DNA of 64,000 bases from Trileptium ribeirensis. Taxonomy: Eukaryota; Nematoda; Enoplea; Enoplida; Thoracostomopsidae. The position numbers were made by a program, and so were the translations under genes. The stretch covers positions 62,001 to 126,000 of the forward strand of contig JASANE010016008.1 of assembly GCA_030248225.1 (NCBI GenBank), in the 5' to 3' direction. Below, one piece after another: positions 1-11,672 of this stretch. Position 1 is the stretch's first letter. Each line of letters opens with the position of its first letter. The notes under the pieces were generated by a model, which had not been told where the DNA came from, did not search any database, and saw only the letters and a program-made list of their open reading frames with translations.

Positions 1-759
1 CATTATTATGGGTCATATGATATGAAAGTTTCGTTTCGGAGTAGGCAAAGGATCACGAATAGCTATTTCTGCTGTACGTAGAGGTAAAGCAAGGAATACC
101 TTCGTTTGATAGATGCCTTCTGCCATTCGCGCCTCATATTTTTTTACAGTTCACATTTTAACCAGTGAGTGTCATGTTCAAAACAAATGCTTCGTATTGA
201 GATATTAAGTGTCAACACCATAGATGTCCAAGGTTAGTCGGCTTAGGGGGGATACTGGGGGGGGAGGATGTCGTTGGGAGGGAACTCCTCACGGAGTAAA
301 AAGGAGGTCTTCAAGGGGTATGAGGCAGACAAATTTTTGCCAATTTTACCCTAATTTTTGTCGATTTCAACCCCAATGCATCGTTTCCAGAGATCTCTGT
401 GTACCAATTGCACACCGTAAAGATATTGCAAAGACGATATATTTTCATCCTGTTATTGCAGCGCATAATGATTTTCTACTTTTGGTTCGAACAATAGCGT
501 TGCACATAAATATAGATGTTGCAAAAACGTTTTCTTTTAGTGCAGCAAACAAAGCAACCATATCGTTGTTGCAACATCAGTAGTTTACCCAATGCTATTG
601 TAGCGACGATATAATATAACATAAATGCAGAGACAGTGGTTCGCTCGTAGCAGTCACGAATATATGTAATTTAAACAAAACTTAAATTTATGCAGTTTAT
701 GCTAAAAATTTTCCGCTAGCGTTCGTCGCGCGGTGGCGCAAGGTGAGGGGCGTGGGTGA
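1..759. other. unassigned AT-rich flank
   Basis: No supported gene. Short open frames occur on both strands but none shows a recognisable domain or consistent coding character. A small G-rich patch lies near 245-320. I see no tRNA, splice-bounded exon or repeat I can name here. Confidence 0.5.
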
Positions 760-936
760 GTGCGAAGCCTTCGGAGGGAGGGGGTTGGTCCCAAACCTTC
801 GGAGGGGGGTGCGAAGCCTTAGGACGGGTTGCGAAGCCTTCGGAGGAGGGTGCGAATCATTCGGGGCTGTGCCAAGCCTTTCTGGAGCGATGCGAATCCT
901 TCCGGTGGGGGGCTAGGTGTGAAGTCTTCAGAGAGG
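760..936 (+). repeat. degenerate GC-rich minisatellite
   Basis: A short phrase close to GTGCGAAGCCTTCGGAGGG recurs about seven times with drift: GCGAAGCCTTCGG, AAACCTTCGG, GCGAAGCCTTAGG, GCGAAGCCTTCGG, GCGAATCATTCGG, GCCAAGCCTTTC, GCGAATCCTTCCGG and TGAAGTCTTCAG. Unit spacing is roughly 20-30 bp. The GC content stands out from the AT-rich flanks. The open frame across it is a by-product of the repeat. Confidence 0.7.
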
Positions 937-1745
937 ACTTAAATGGACAAATATGGTCTAGGGACACCCCTAGCGACACCTACAGTTACACTATTGATGG
1001 CCGCGGTCCGGTCCGGACAGAAAAATTTATTCAAGTTGCATTACTAGGAAATGAAATTGGCCGCGAATGATTGTAAATTTACGTCAATTTAATTAATTAA
1101 GGTCTAATTTTAACCATATCAAAAGCATAACTCCTACGAGATTCGACTTGGCTGATTGCACATAACGTGGAATTTATTACAATCAATCACTTTTAGCTGA
1201 AGCATATTCTGCTTATATGACGTTTCATAGAACTGCTACATCTTGAACTACGACAGTACATAAATTGATATATACCATGCATGCAGAAGCCGGAGATCAG
1301 GCTGAATACTCACTTCAGGTCTCAGACCCCGGCCTTGATATACCCTCTGCGGGTATCCTTACCCCCATGATATTCCGCATGTCCCCCCGTGCCAACCGCG
1401 CACAGAAGATTTTAGCAAAAATTGCAAAAATAAGGTTAAAATTAGCAAAAATAAGCGGTACACGTGGCCAAAAATAGGTCGTCGCCTGAAGGTTTAGTCC
1501 CCACCTTTTGTGAGTACTCCCACGCACGGCGCTCTTCCCTCGAGGTTTTCTACCCTCCCCTCTGCGGCGACCACTTCCCCGCCTACCACAGTTACTACCT
1601 CGAAGCGTGATCATGTATAATATACATGTTTTATACGCACAGAGCTGTTTGTATTTTATATATTATATAATGTATATATTAGCTCATTACCTCACCATGC
1701 GTTCGCAGAGCCCTCTCATGATGACGAGGCATTCGTCTCAGTTTG
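937..1745. other. unassigned, includes a GC-rich block
   Basis: Nothing recognisable. About 1300-1610 is clearly richer in G and C than its surroundings and holds two overlapping open frames on opposite strands, neither resembling a known family. It could be old mobile DNA. Confidence 0.4.
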
Positions 1746-2167
1746 TGCACGACTAAACTTAAAATGACACCGCTGACCATCCTATTTTGTTTTTTGTAAA
1801 AAAAATTTCATCACCGAACGTTTTCTTGTCGGTCAGAAAATGCTACTTTTTGTTAGCAAATACAAATGTATATACGCGAATTTTGTCGGATTTGTTTTAA
1901 CTAGGGGCTTGTTCGCAACCGGTAACTAATATATAATATGACCGTCCCGTTTATGTCACAGTTACAATAAACTTGTTCGCGAACAGAGCTGAATCCTGTT
2001 TTGATGCTATGAAATGTCACAGAATTGTAATAACCCGAATGAAAACCTTTAAGTCTGTTGTAGCAGTGAATCGAATATCCTATTAGTTCCTTAACAATGG
2101 ATGTGTATCGACAAGGGAAATTGCAAAATAGGATGGTTAGCGGGGTCACTTTAAGTTTAGTCGCGCA
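1746..2167 (+). mobile_element. inverted-repeat MITE, family A copy 1
   Basis: The ends are inverted repeats: the left side begins TGCACGACTAAACTTAAA and the right side, reverse-complemented, begins TGCGCGACTAAACTTAAA. Both continue through a CATCCTATTTTG block, so the terminal repeat is over 40 bp. It is about 422 bp long and has no coding capacity. A second copy at 4453-4879 lies in the opposite orientation. The flanks of this copy (TTG left, TGC right) do not match, so its target duplication is lost or was never a simple one. Confidence 0.8.
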
Positions 2168-2229
2168 TGCTTCTGTTGAGATCTACGCCATGGGGTGCGC
2201 CATCCTTGATGGGAGACATCGCAGAAACA

Positions 2230-2815
2230 CGGGTCACAATCTCTAATAATCTGGCGTTGTGGCGCTGTTGAGTCTGTCTAAAATTAGCCGCAGCTGTTCT
2301 TTTGAAGGAGGTGCAATGGCAATAGTATTAGCGTACGATGCGTCAGTGAAAGGCTCATGAGTTGCGTCATAGTTGACACTGTGTTCTTGGTGCAGTGCTT
2401 TTTGTACGACGCAAACCACAGCTTAGTTAAATAGGGCGGGCGACAAAATCGATCCCTGCCCCACAAACGATTTAACATCAAAAGGTTCGGACGGACTGCC
2501 ATCAACGCGTACACAGCCAAATGATGGCTTCCATAGTGTTTTTATTAAGGAAAGCAGCTTGGTTGACATTCCATGGACCAACATTAATTTTTACAGCGAC
2601 CGCCGGTGGACAGAATCTAAGGCAGTGTTGAAATCAGCAAATGCAACTGCGAAAGGGCTTCGATACTCGTGCAGGTCTGATCTATAGTGCTGCTAACTGG
2701 ACAAAGACCAAACTGCTGTTTCCGGCTGAAAGTTTCGCGATGGTTCTTGAAACGGTCGGGGAATACTTTTTCCGTGATTTTAAAAGCGGTATTCAGTAAA
2801 ACCGTAAAAAGTTGG
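2230..2815 (-). pseudogene. non-LTR reverse transcriptase relic
   Basis: Reading the minus strand in shifting frames gives successive reverse-transcriptase landmarks in the right order. These are a FKNHRETFSRKQQFG..STIDQ segment (about 2790-2690), a motif-A-like VAFADFNTALDSV (about 2650-2610), VDGSPSEPF followed by GQGSILSPALFN (about 2510-2430), and a decayed catalytic box SYANTIAIA where a YADD-type box is expected (about 2330). The catalytic aspartates are lost, and there are stops and at least one frameshift, so it is dead. It differs from the copies at 5.2 and 51.9 kb and belongs to another non-LTR lineage. The clade cannot be set by eye. Confidence 0.75.
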
Positions 2816-4452
2816 CGTCACCATGTTTCAGTGTGTTTTTGGTTGCTCGCTATTCAGTAGAGTGTCGAAGTGCTCTCGCCGGCGTCCAATTCGGGCTGAT
2901 TTCGTTACAATACTGTTGCCGGTCGTGTCGTCAATAACGCCTTGGTAGAATCGCGATATACCTGCGCATGTTCTAATTAGTTTATATAGTTTCCACTGGT
3001 GCTGCTCCGTCATGATTCTCTAATATCATACCAAAGTACTTGTTTATGTTGATCTATATGCTGTTGACTAGGCTTTCTTGAGTATGGGCTGCAGCGCACC
3101 TTTTTGGCAACGACTCAGGTTTGATGTCTGTTCAAGAGTTGTCGCGCTGAGCCAGCGTCAAAAGTTTGTTCAACATTGTATGACATACATAATAATTTAT
3201 GCGAATAATGAACATTTCGATAAACAAACGTACATATCGTTTTAAAAAATATAAGCAATGCAGCGTGAATAGCCCACAGCGATGATATAATTTATTTCCT
3301 AGGGAGCTGATTGATTAAACCTCAAACATAATGACGCTAGTTCAGAGTTTACCTTCATCTATATTTGACCGTAAACATCTTCTTAGCTCAGTAACTAATA
3401 CCTAGTATTGCATAAATAATAAAATCACGAGCATTCAAATCTCTAGACGCGAAGGCTAATAGCTCATTTATGTACTAAAAGTTGAATTTTATTCCGTATC
3501 ACGGATCATAGCATCATGCAAAGAAGTCAGCTAGCGCAAATGTATCCAATCTTGGAATTGGTAGGCAAAGCTGGATACTACATTCATTTGTCAATATTTT
3601 CTTTTAGTTAAAAGTGCACCAATGTCACAAATTTTAGAAACTCGTATAAGTACAAGAAAGTACAGTCACGTTCTTATCACTCACTGCGTAAATGTTCGTA
3701 TTATATAATATCTGCGACTCAGCGTGGATATTTTGTTCATTTATTTAACAGATATTAATAAACACAGGCATGTAAATCAGATACAGAAAAACTGAATAGT
3801 TACTCATCTTCACTGGTGATAATGCCGAAAATGCCGTTACAACTGACTTGTGAAATTAAAAACAGAATGTGTTGATATGTTATAACAACCTGCTGTGCAA
3901 CTTTGATACAAACGACGCTTGCGCAAAATTTGGTGTGAATTTACATGTCTTTTTGTACTGCCTTATTAAGTTATGACTAAACAAAAATTTAAAAATAGCA
4001 ACATTTGCGTATTTATTTTACCAGTATGTATACTTTAGGTACTTCTAGTCTTGCCCTTTTGGTCTTAGGGCTAAATATTTTTCATGTAACACAATATGTT
4101 AAACTAAACGTAATAAATAGTTTTTCAGCAGTCCATCCCGGCTATCAAACCCTGAAACTTAGCCTACAAACAAGGGCTCGTACAAACATATTAGCATAGA
4201 TATTTATTTTATGTATCAAGGTAGGATTTGGGTGCACCTTTTTGGCACTAGCGGAAATTTGCTGTGTGACAATTTTAGGCCCTAGGTGCACACATCTTAA
4301 AAGGTAAATGATGGATTATTGATTTATGCTTTATTCAAAATTAGATGATAGTTTTTCCAATAGGGGAAATTAATAAATTTTAGTTTTTCAGCAAACCACA
4401 TTTAGTACCAATTCCGCTGGCGTACAAACTCATTAATTCCTGTCTAGACTTA
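2816..4452. other. unassigned AT-rich DNA
   Basis: No gene supported. A short segment at about 4281-4317 (AGGCCCTAGGTGCACACA) is shared with about 23498-23527, so it is probably part of a small dispersed repeat. Confidence 0.4.
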
Positions 4453-4879
4453 TGCGTAACTAAACTTAAAGTGACTCCGCTAATTATCCTATTTTGCAGT
4501 GACCGATGTCGAAACCATATCCATTGTTACTTAACATATAGGATATTCGATTCGATTCTCTGCTATCGCAGACTTAAAGGTTTTCGCTCGGGTTATGACA
4601 ATTCCGTAACATTTGATAGCGTTGAAACAGTATTCGCCTCTGTTCGCGAACAAAGTTAGTGTAACAGTGACGTCACAAACGGGACGATCATATTATTTAC
4701 CAATTACTGCTCGCGAACAAGCCCCTTGTTAATGCAAATCCGACAAAATCCTGTTCGCCAACATATTTGATATTCGCCAAAAAAGCATTTTATGACCGAC
4801 AAGAAGATGTTCGGTTATGAAAATTTTTACAAAAAACAAAATAGGATGGTCAGCAGGATCACTTAAGTTTAGTTGCGCA
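4453..4879 (-). mobile_element. inverted-repeat MITE, family A copy 2 (TTA TSD)
   Basis: This is the same family as 1746-2167 but reversed. Termini are TGCGTAACTAAACTTAAAG on the left and ...CTTAAGTTTAGTTGCGCA on the right. It is exactly flanked by TTA on both sides (4450-4452 and 4880-4882). A 3-bp TWA target duplication is typical of PIF/Harbinger elements, so assignment to that superfamily is reasonable but inferred. No transposase is encoded. Confidence 0.8.
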
Positions 4880-5160
4880 TTAACATTTACATCATTGCGG
4901 AAAAAATTATACTTGTAAACTAAAAAGCTTTGTATGTTTCAGGATAAATGCTTTTCAGTATTCCTAGACTAATTTTGAAGCTAACCAAACACGATCCACA
5001 ATGCGAGTTCGTTCAGTTCAACACGACCTTCATAATTAATGAGTGAAAGATACTTAATTAATACAAAACTGTTATTTGCCGGAAGGCAAACAAATATATA
5101 AAGCGATAACGCGAGACATATAAATTAATACAATCACAGTTTTAATCAATAAGGTTCAGG

Positions 5161-6137
5161 TATTTTTATTTATTTATTTATTTATTTTATTATAATTTTA
5201 GCCAGACAACAATAATAACTATTAGCAATATAAAAAAGGACTAAGAATTTAATGGTGTTGGCAAGGTCAGACTTGGGCCAGTACTGGCTTCTAATAGCCT
5301 GCCTTGAATGTCCAACGTTTGTAGATAGTTGGAGAGACGTCTTTTTAAAATCAAGATATTAGTTGAATCAACAATCTCCGAAGGGAGTGAATTCCACCAA
5401 GGAACAGCTTTGGTGGCGAAGAAATATTTTCTAATATCCAAACGAGATCTCTTGATCTCAAGTTTAAAGTTATGACCTCTAGTCTGGGATAGTTGGGATC
5501 TAGAAAAGAAATCATCAAAATTTAGTCTGACCAGACCATTTATAATTTTATAAACCATAACCAGATCTTTAATAATTCTTCTACAAATTAAGCTTTCAAG
5601 CTTTAGATGTATCAAACGTTGTTGATAACATAAATAACTTAACCCTGGAATTCGACGAGTAAAATTTCTTTGAACATTTTCAAGTAAAATTATATCTTTT
5701 CGAAGATAAGGATTCCATAACTCTGAAGCGTATTCAATGCTAGGTCTAACGAAGGATTTATAGAGTTTCAGAAGGAATTTATCATATCTAGTATTAAAAC
5801 ATAAAAAGTTTTGATTGATTTTTTTAAATGCAATTTTGCATATTGATTCAATATGATCAGAGAACTTTAACTTATCATCAACTATAACTCCAAGATCCCT
5901 AATGTTACTACATTTAGCAACGGAACTATCTAATAGACAGTAACCAAATTTAGTATTTAGATAACCCATATGTAGAACAAAGCATTTTTGAACTGCAACC
6001 GATAACTGCATCATAACTAACCAATCAATTACATTATCAAGATCACACTGAACATTATGTAAATTACAACCAGGCATGAAAGAATAAAATAGTTTGGAAT
6101 CATCAGCAAATACATTTAAAAATAATAACAATGGCAA
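5161..6137 (-). pseudogene. 5'-truncated LINE reverse transcriptase (CR1/Jockey-like)
   Basis: The minus-strand frame (stop at 5241) starts essentially at the catalytic box: FADDSKLFY is at residues 10-18, and everything normally upstream in the polymerase is missing. The remaining ~280 residues follow the usual order after the catalytic box: W..LSV...KC.VLHMG, then I.DLGVIVD..LKFSDHI, VRPSIEYASELWNP, and ILLENVQRNFTRRIPGL. The 3' end runs into a (TAAA)n-type tail, seen on the plus strand as TTTATTTA repeats at 5164-5190. Severe 5' truncation plus a simple-repeat tail is typical of target-primed reverse transcription. The surviving frame has no internal stop, so this insertion is younger than the other LINE relics here. 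It cannot be active without its 5' half. Confidence 0.9.
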
Positions 6138-8189
6138 ACTCTACTGTGCAGCACACTGACATGTGAGTCAGGGTTTTGCATTTTATACTTTATGGATGTT
6201 TGTACCACCGCGTGCATGTTATTGCAATAATTTAGTTGCTCGAAAACTCGTATTACGGAACAATATTGCTGCTAAATACCAAAAGCTCATGATTTCTTGA
6301 CAAACGTATGACGCTGTTCTAAATGACCAGTTAAACGCCTCTAGCATGACGCGATTCATTTCAACCTTCTCCCCTCCCCTCACTTTTTTGTGGGAGGGAG
6401 GTATTGGTATAGTGGACAAAATTTGTTTCAACTCCAAGTTTTGAAGATTATACCGTCTGAAAACCTGGGGGAAGAGTTGAGGCAAAATTTTTCTAAAACT
6501 GACCCTTCAAAACTGTAGAGCCGAAACAAAATTTTGTTTACGCAAACATGACTTTCCCAACGTTGATAAAGTAAGTTTAGTGCATGTTGGACTTGTAGTG
6601 GATATTTAATGGGTTAAACACGATAGTTTCACTAAATTAAATCTACACTGTCCATGTCATTAACGGGACGATACAGCAATTAAAATTATAAAATTTTGCC
6701 ACCAAAAATAGTAAAACTTTTCCGCTTTTCAACATCCATGCCCGTTAAAGATTACATTGGGCCTATATGTTTTGGGGTTCGTCAATGCGATAAAAGCTAT
6801 TGTATTTGCATGTGATACAAATGCTTGAAACGAAAAATCCTAATTTTGAAAATTACAATTTTTCTTGAGATTTCTGATTTACTAATTTCAAAAGTTGCCA
6901 TTCTTTTAGTCATTGGAGGAATAAATAAAGGCTAATAGAGATATGATATGTAATTAAAATAGCCGTAGCGTTGCTGTTAAACCATGGTCGACTTACTAAT
7001 GGTTATCGTTAGATATTAATCGTGACTCAAGAAGTTGAATTTAGAACCTTGCAATAGTCACTAAGCTAAGATTAGCTGCAATCGCTACGGTTCACATAGC
7101 TGCGCGAGTGACTAGTTATATATCGTCTATTAAAAAAAATTTTAATTGCTATGTTACAAGTTTGGATTTTGTTGATATTGTTGACCAAAATTAGTTTTAA
7201 AGTATTTTCATTAGAATTCTCCACTGAGATTGAGATTATGGCTGTCTCAGCAGCCCCGAATATTACGACGATGATGCATCAATCATAATTCTGGCAGCGT
7301 TGGTAGTATTAAATACTTGAAATATAAATCACGGAGAGGGTTTTAAAATCTGTCATTAAATTTTTGAAAAATTATTTTCATGACTATGTTTATACAATTC
7401 CACAGAGTAACACGGGATCAATATGATAAAATCCACATACACTTTTTAATAAGCTACAATACTGACAACTAAGATGCGACGAAGTGCTTAAGGTGGAGAT
7501 ATGTCTAATAAAGGCTCGAATGCCTGATGAACTCGCAAAATTTGTTGCTTAAATATTTTCATAAAGATATCTCGTTGCAAAAATATGTATGAAGTCCAGT
7601 TTGTGTACCATAATTTCAAGAATGTCCTCAATTTTTAACTTTAAATCTTTAGACCTCACTAAAAATTCTACAGGTTGAAAATCATTAGTCCAAATAATTT
7701 ATTCTCACATATCCCATAGTTGTATTACCTTTCTGATCGACCTATTAATTTTCGATACAGTATACATATGCATCGGTCTGTATATTGTGGGTTATGAATA
7801 CTGCTGTCTATTATTAAACTTTTGCAGTGACTTATAATCATCTACAGCTGACAGTGGCTAATGAGCCTGTATTAGTAATAGGAACGATGATTACTGAATG
7901 ATTGAAAATAGTGCACTACTCATCTTGAAGGACATTCTCGAAAAAAATTTTGCGGGCGGCACTGAACTACAATGCGTATCATCAATTACATATAAATTAA
8001 AATTCCTTATACATACATCCTCAAAGATACGATTTGTTTAGTACGCTAGTGTAGTTAGCTGTTACACTATTGCTCTGGGGAGTCGCGCGATGAACATTTT
8101 CGAACTCGAGTTTTCCTTATATACTTTGAGCAGATGATCCCATTGGGATCACACAATGAAAAGATCACCGAGTTATCATTAAATGGCTT
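6138..8189. other. unassigned AT-rich DNA
   Basis: Over 2 kb without a supported gene, RNA or repeat. Base composition is uniformly AT-rich and open frames are short. It could be intergenic or intronic. Confidence 0.4.
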
Positions 8190-8258
8190 AGCCTGAATTC
8201 GGACCCTGGCGTCTAGCTTGCAAAGCTAGCATACGACTGCTATACCATAAACTTCAAT
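8190..8258 (-). repeat. tRNA-Ala-like relic (SINE head or tRNA pseudogene)
   Basis: On the minus strand a perfect anticodon-type hairpin is visible: stem CTAGC/GCTAG closing a 7-base loop TTTGCAA, which would give anticodon TGC (Ala). Upstream is TGGTATAGCAGTCG in the A-box/D-arm position and downstream GGGTCCGAATTC in the T-arm/B-box position. The expected acceptor halves do not pair, so it is not a functional tRNA. It is either a decayed tRNA copy or the head of an old tRNA-derived SINE. Confidence 0.5.
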
Positions 8259-10716
8259 CCAATCAAGTTAAAACTGCGCTAAGGTACGTTATCGCTGTGC
8301 GGCGATATATATTATGTCTTAAACATCATTAATACTTTCAAATAGGTGTTCATTACAGAATTTTAGCACTAAAGTAAATAAATTCATTACCTGTTTTGCG
8401 ATAGACAATGTAATTGGATACGAATAAACAAACACCTATATAGCATGGTTTTACTATTTTCAGTCTTGCATCCATGGTTTCAGTTTATATTATTTCAAAC
8501 ATCTACTAATAGTGTTCAGTAATAATTTACCTTATTGTCTCATTTTCAGACTATAATTTTGTCTGGCTACTCACCATGCGTTTTGATAGATACACATTTC
8601 ATGGTGTTTTTAATATAAGCGCTGCAACGTAACCAGTTTGCGAAAAAAACATTATACGATGGTTTATAAGTCTATCAGTATTGAGATGTATCTCCTGGTT
8701 TGCAACAAAAACTAAATGTTCCCAGCTAATAGCGACATGTATTTTTATATAATCAAATAAACTATTGCAGTATTGCTACCTCGACATTTGTTAGCGTCTC
8801 ATTCTACAAAATGCTTCCGCACCCTAAGAAACTTGACAATTTCGAAACATCCGACATATACGGCTAACGGGCTATGGTAGAATACTGGATCCATGAATTT
8901 AAAAACAGTCTAAACGTTCGGGCCTGTCCTGTATTGATAGCTACATTGCAAAACGAAGTTGTGCTAGAAATTTCAAGAGCTTAAGCCAAGCGATATATTC
9001 GGCCAAAATAAGAAAAATATTATGACAGAAGCTGCCAAATTTCAATCGTACCCCTATATTATCACCTATCGATTCTGCATTTGATACTTTTAATGTCCTG
9101 CCTTCTGCTCCTGCATTTACAAATCCGCATGACTTAATTATATCAAATGTCACGTGAAAGGTGACGTGACGAAGTTACGTAAGCATCTACAAAATGTAGT
9201 TTCAAACATTGCTCATCCTACACAGATTTCATGAATTATGATTTATGCATTTCATATTTCATTATGCAAACACCAATACTCCCTTAGAACCTTACCTTTA
9301 TATATAAACGGGTGTTTCAAGATTGTATTATAGGTACATATGTTATGACTAATTTAACCTTTTTACTAGGTTGAGTGCAGCAGTGCTGCACAGTGGAGAC
9401 AGTCGTGGTAGCCAATGTGAGACAGGTGCCGCTTTTATGCATTTGCTCTCCCGACATAACCTCCTGTTAAACCTAAAACACTGGTGAGCAAGCATTTTGT
9501 CTAATGAATTGGGCGCAAAATAGTAGATAATTTAGGTTATGGTTCCTTTGCTAATAGTTGCCAGTGGGTGTATCTCCAGACATTCATGCAATTGTGGTCG
9601 CTACGTTGCCAAGGTGAAGGGTGACATCCTTCAGTAAATAGTCTACGTTACTAAAACTTTATACAAATTTATGGTGGTAATAAAATGGATCCAAAAATAA
9701 ATTGTATGGTTCCACATAAGCTTATTGCATGCTTCTTCAATTCAAAAATGGGCATGGATCGAGTAGCAGTGACGCACGAGCCACGGTGACTCATAGCAAT
9801 CTGGACCCATAATATTTTACATACCCACCGATGACCCACATATAAGCCCTGACGTGACACAGTAGTGACCCACCTAAAACCTCAATGCTAGTACTCAGAC
9901 AAAACTGGTGTGCCTGTTTTAAGGCCGCCAAAGTGTTTCACTATTGTGTGTATATCATTGTTACATACGGAAATTGTGAGGTGAATTCTGTCTTGAAAAA
10001 TGCTTATTACCTGCAAATGTGTATGTATTGAGCACTAGAAAAATCTATGAATGTATTTTTTAAACAAATAAGTAACAACAAATATTACCATTGCCGTTGG
10101 GTTTATCCTAAGTAACAACCATTAACTCACATAATATTTCTTTGAATGTTTCGCCAATCGTACAGATATAAAGTATGAATGGACAGATTTTCACAACTTT
10201 TGTCAGCGCGCAATACAATATAACTGCGCCTCGAAAAAAATATATGAAGTTTGTGTTTGCGATGCTGCAAGACTTTTCTATCCAAATTCTCACAAAACAA
10301 CCTCGACTTGGAGATGACAGTTCCAAAAATAGAAACCGCCGGTCAGAATCGTTTCACTGAGAGCAACCACTATCTGACAATTTTTCTCAGAGCAACTATT
10401 TTCAATCTTTGAGCCAAAGTTTAATTCCAAAAAAAGTTAAATTTAAAAGTTTTTACTAAATAGGTTTCCTGCTTCTTGGAGACATGATGTGAAAAGCTGT
10501 TATAGATTATGTGGTGTGAAAATTCTCACTACGCATTAGGTTCCGGCGTGGTCCGTCAAATAGGGGTTGCAAATTTGGGGTTAGTTGCGATCCGAGAAAG
10601 GAAAAATACAAATAGCGTCACATGAAAACGAAAATTTTAGTGCAATCAAAAACAGCATTTGTCATCGACAAAAACAACTTAAAATCAAATTGTAAGCTTA
10701 TTAAACTGTGCCATCA
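8259..10716. other. unassigned AT-rich DNA
   Basis: No gene supported. A slightly GC-richer stretch at about 9370-9640 has no recognisable content. Confidence 0.4.
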
Positions 10717-10938
10717 GGGCTAAACATTTATGTTGATGTCTACATTAATTGCCCAGCGAATTTCGTCGTAAGCAGTGTATTTTTCGCCTCAGATCAAAAA
10801 ATCTCGGGGTCGGAATTTGATCATGGAAGGAGGCGTATTTTAGGGGACCGTGATAGTTGTGTCATTTCTTTCCTTCGCACCTATTCCGAAAGCCCGGATG
10901 TCACACATTGCTATAAAATAAGTTCTGTGGTTTCAATT
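10717..10938 (+). CDS. weak candidate exon, unknown protein
   Basis: A plus-strand frame follows a CAG/G acceptor-like site (…GCCATCAG then GG). It encodes about 70 residues with a balanced, protein-like composition, including YVDVYINCPANF and RRRILGDRDSC, and is higher in GC than its surroundings. No initiator methionine is needed if this is an internal exon, but no clear GT donor is seen before the stop at about 10939. I do not recognise the family. Together with 11443-11672 on the same strand it could be part of one unidentified gene or a decayed one. Chance is the alternative. Confidence 0.2.
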
Positions 10939-11442
10939 TAACTAGCTTCTTTTTGGTATCTATGACGAAATAATTTCATACAACCCTGTGTCTCATTGTA
11001 CTTTAGAAGCATAAACTAGCGTTAAATCTGCCACGTAGCAAAATTCAAAAACTTTGTTTTGTTGTGTTTAGACCTAAACAGAAAAATGGGGCAAATACAC
11101 AAACTTTAGCTTTTTGATGCGGAACACTAAACAAAACTAAAATTGAGCTGAATTTTTAGTTTAATGCAAAATTTGTCTTTTGGTTCAAGTTTCGAACAAG
11201 GGATAATCAGTTTACATTATAGAAAAAGCTACGAGTTCTTAAAGGTCAGCAAAAGTAGTATACTAAACACTAACAACTTATCCATTGTAAACACACATTT
11301 CTTTTATACATAGTACTGTTTTAGTGTTTTATTAACGCATATAGCTAATATGAAAACAAAACAAAGGCTGCTTATGTGCTACTGCATTTTCATGAAATAA
11401 AGGAGATATACAAGACGAACGACAAGCTTTAAATTTACTCAG

Positions 11443-11672
11443 TTTTAGCGAACCCATGGCAATGTGACCTACGACTCACTGTGTCTGATGCGCAACCCAT
11501 AGTAACCGACCAAATCGACGGTCCACACGACCCGTTGCATACCGGCCCACCTGCCATTCCAGCTACAAATAATTTGATGAACCCTGAACACCGAGTTGGC
11601 CGCTTAAGTCGACTCCATAGGTTTTCGCGCCAGTTTATGCTCGTTTTGGTATTTCGTTCCTCCAATTTATAA
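11443..11672 (+). CDS. weak candidate exon, unknown protein
   Basis: This stretch is markedly richer in GC (by eye about half) than the AT-rich flanks. After a possible acceptor (…TTTACTCAG) the frame runs about 75 codons, with segments such as LANPWQCDLRLTV, DQIDGPHDPLHTG and RVGRLSRLHRFSRQF, to a TAA at 11670-11672. A minus-strand frame of 110 codons also crosses it, so the coding strand is not certain. No family recognised. Confidence 0.25.

Noticed and set aside
1315..1614. 99-codon minus-strand frame in a GC-rich block
   Set aside because: R/G/P-rich translation with no family resemblance, and an equally open plus-strand frame overlaps it.
8190..8258. Functional tRNA-Ala(TGC)
   Set aside because: The anticodon arm is good but the acceptor stem cannot pair, so only a tRNA-like relic is reported.
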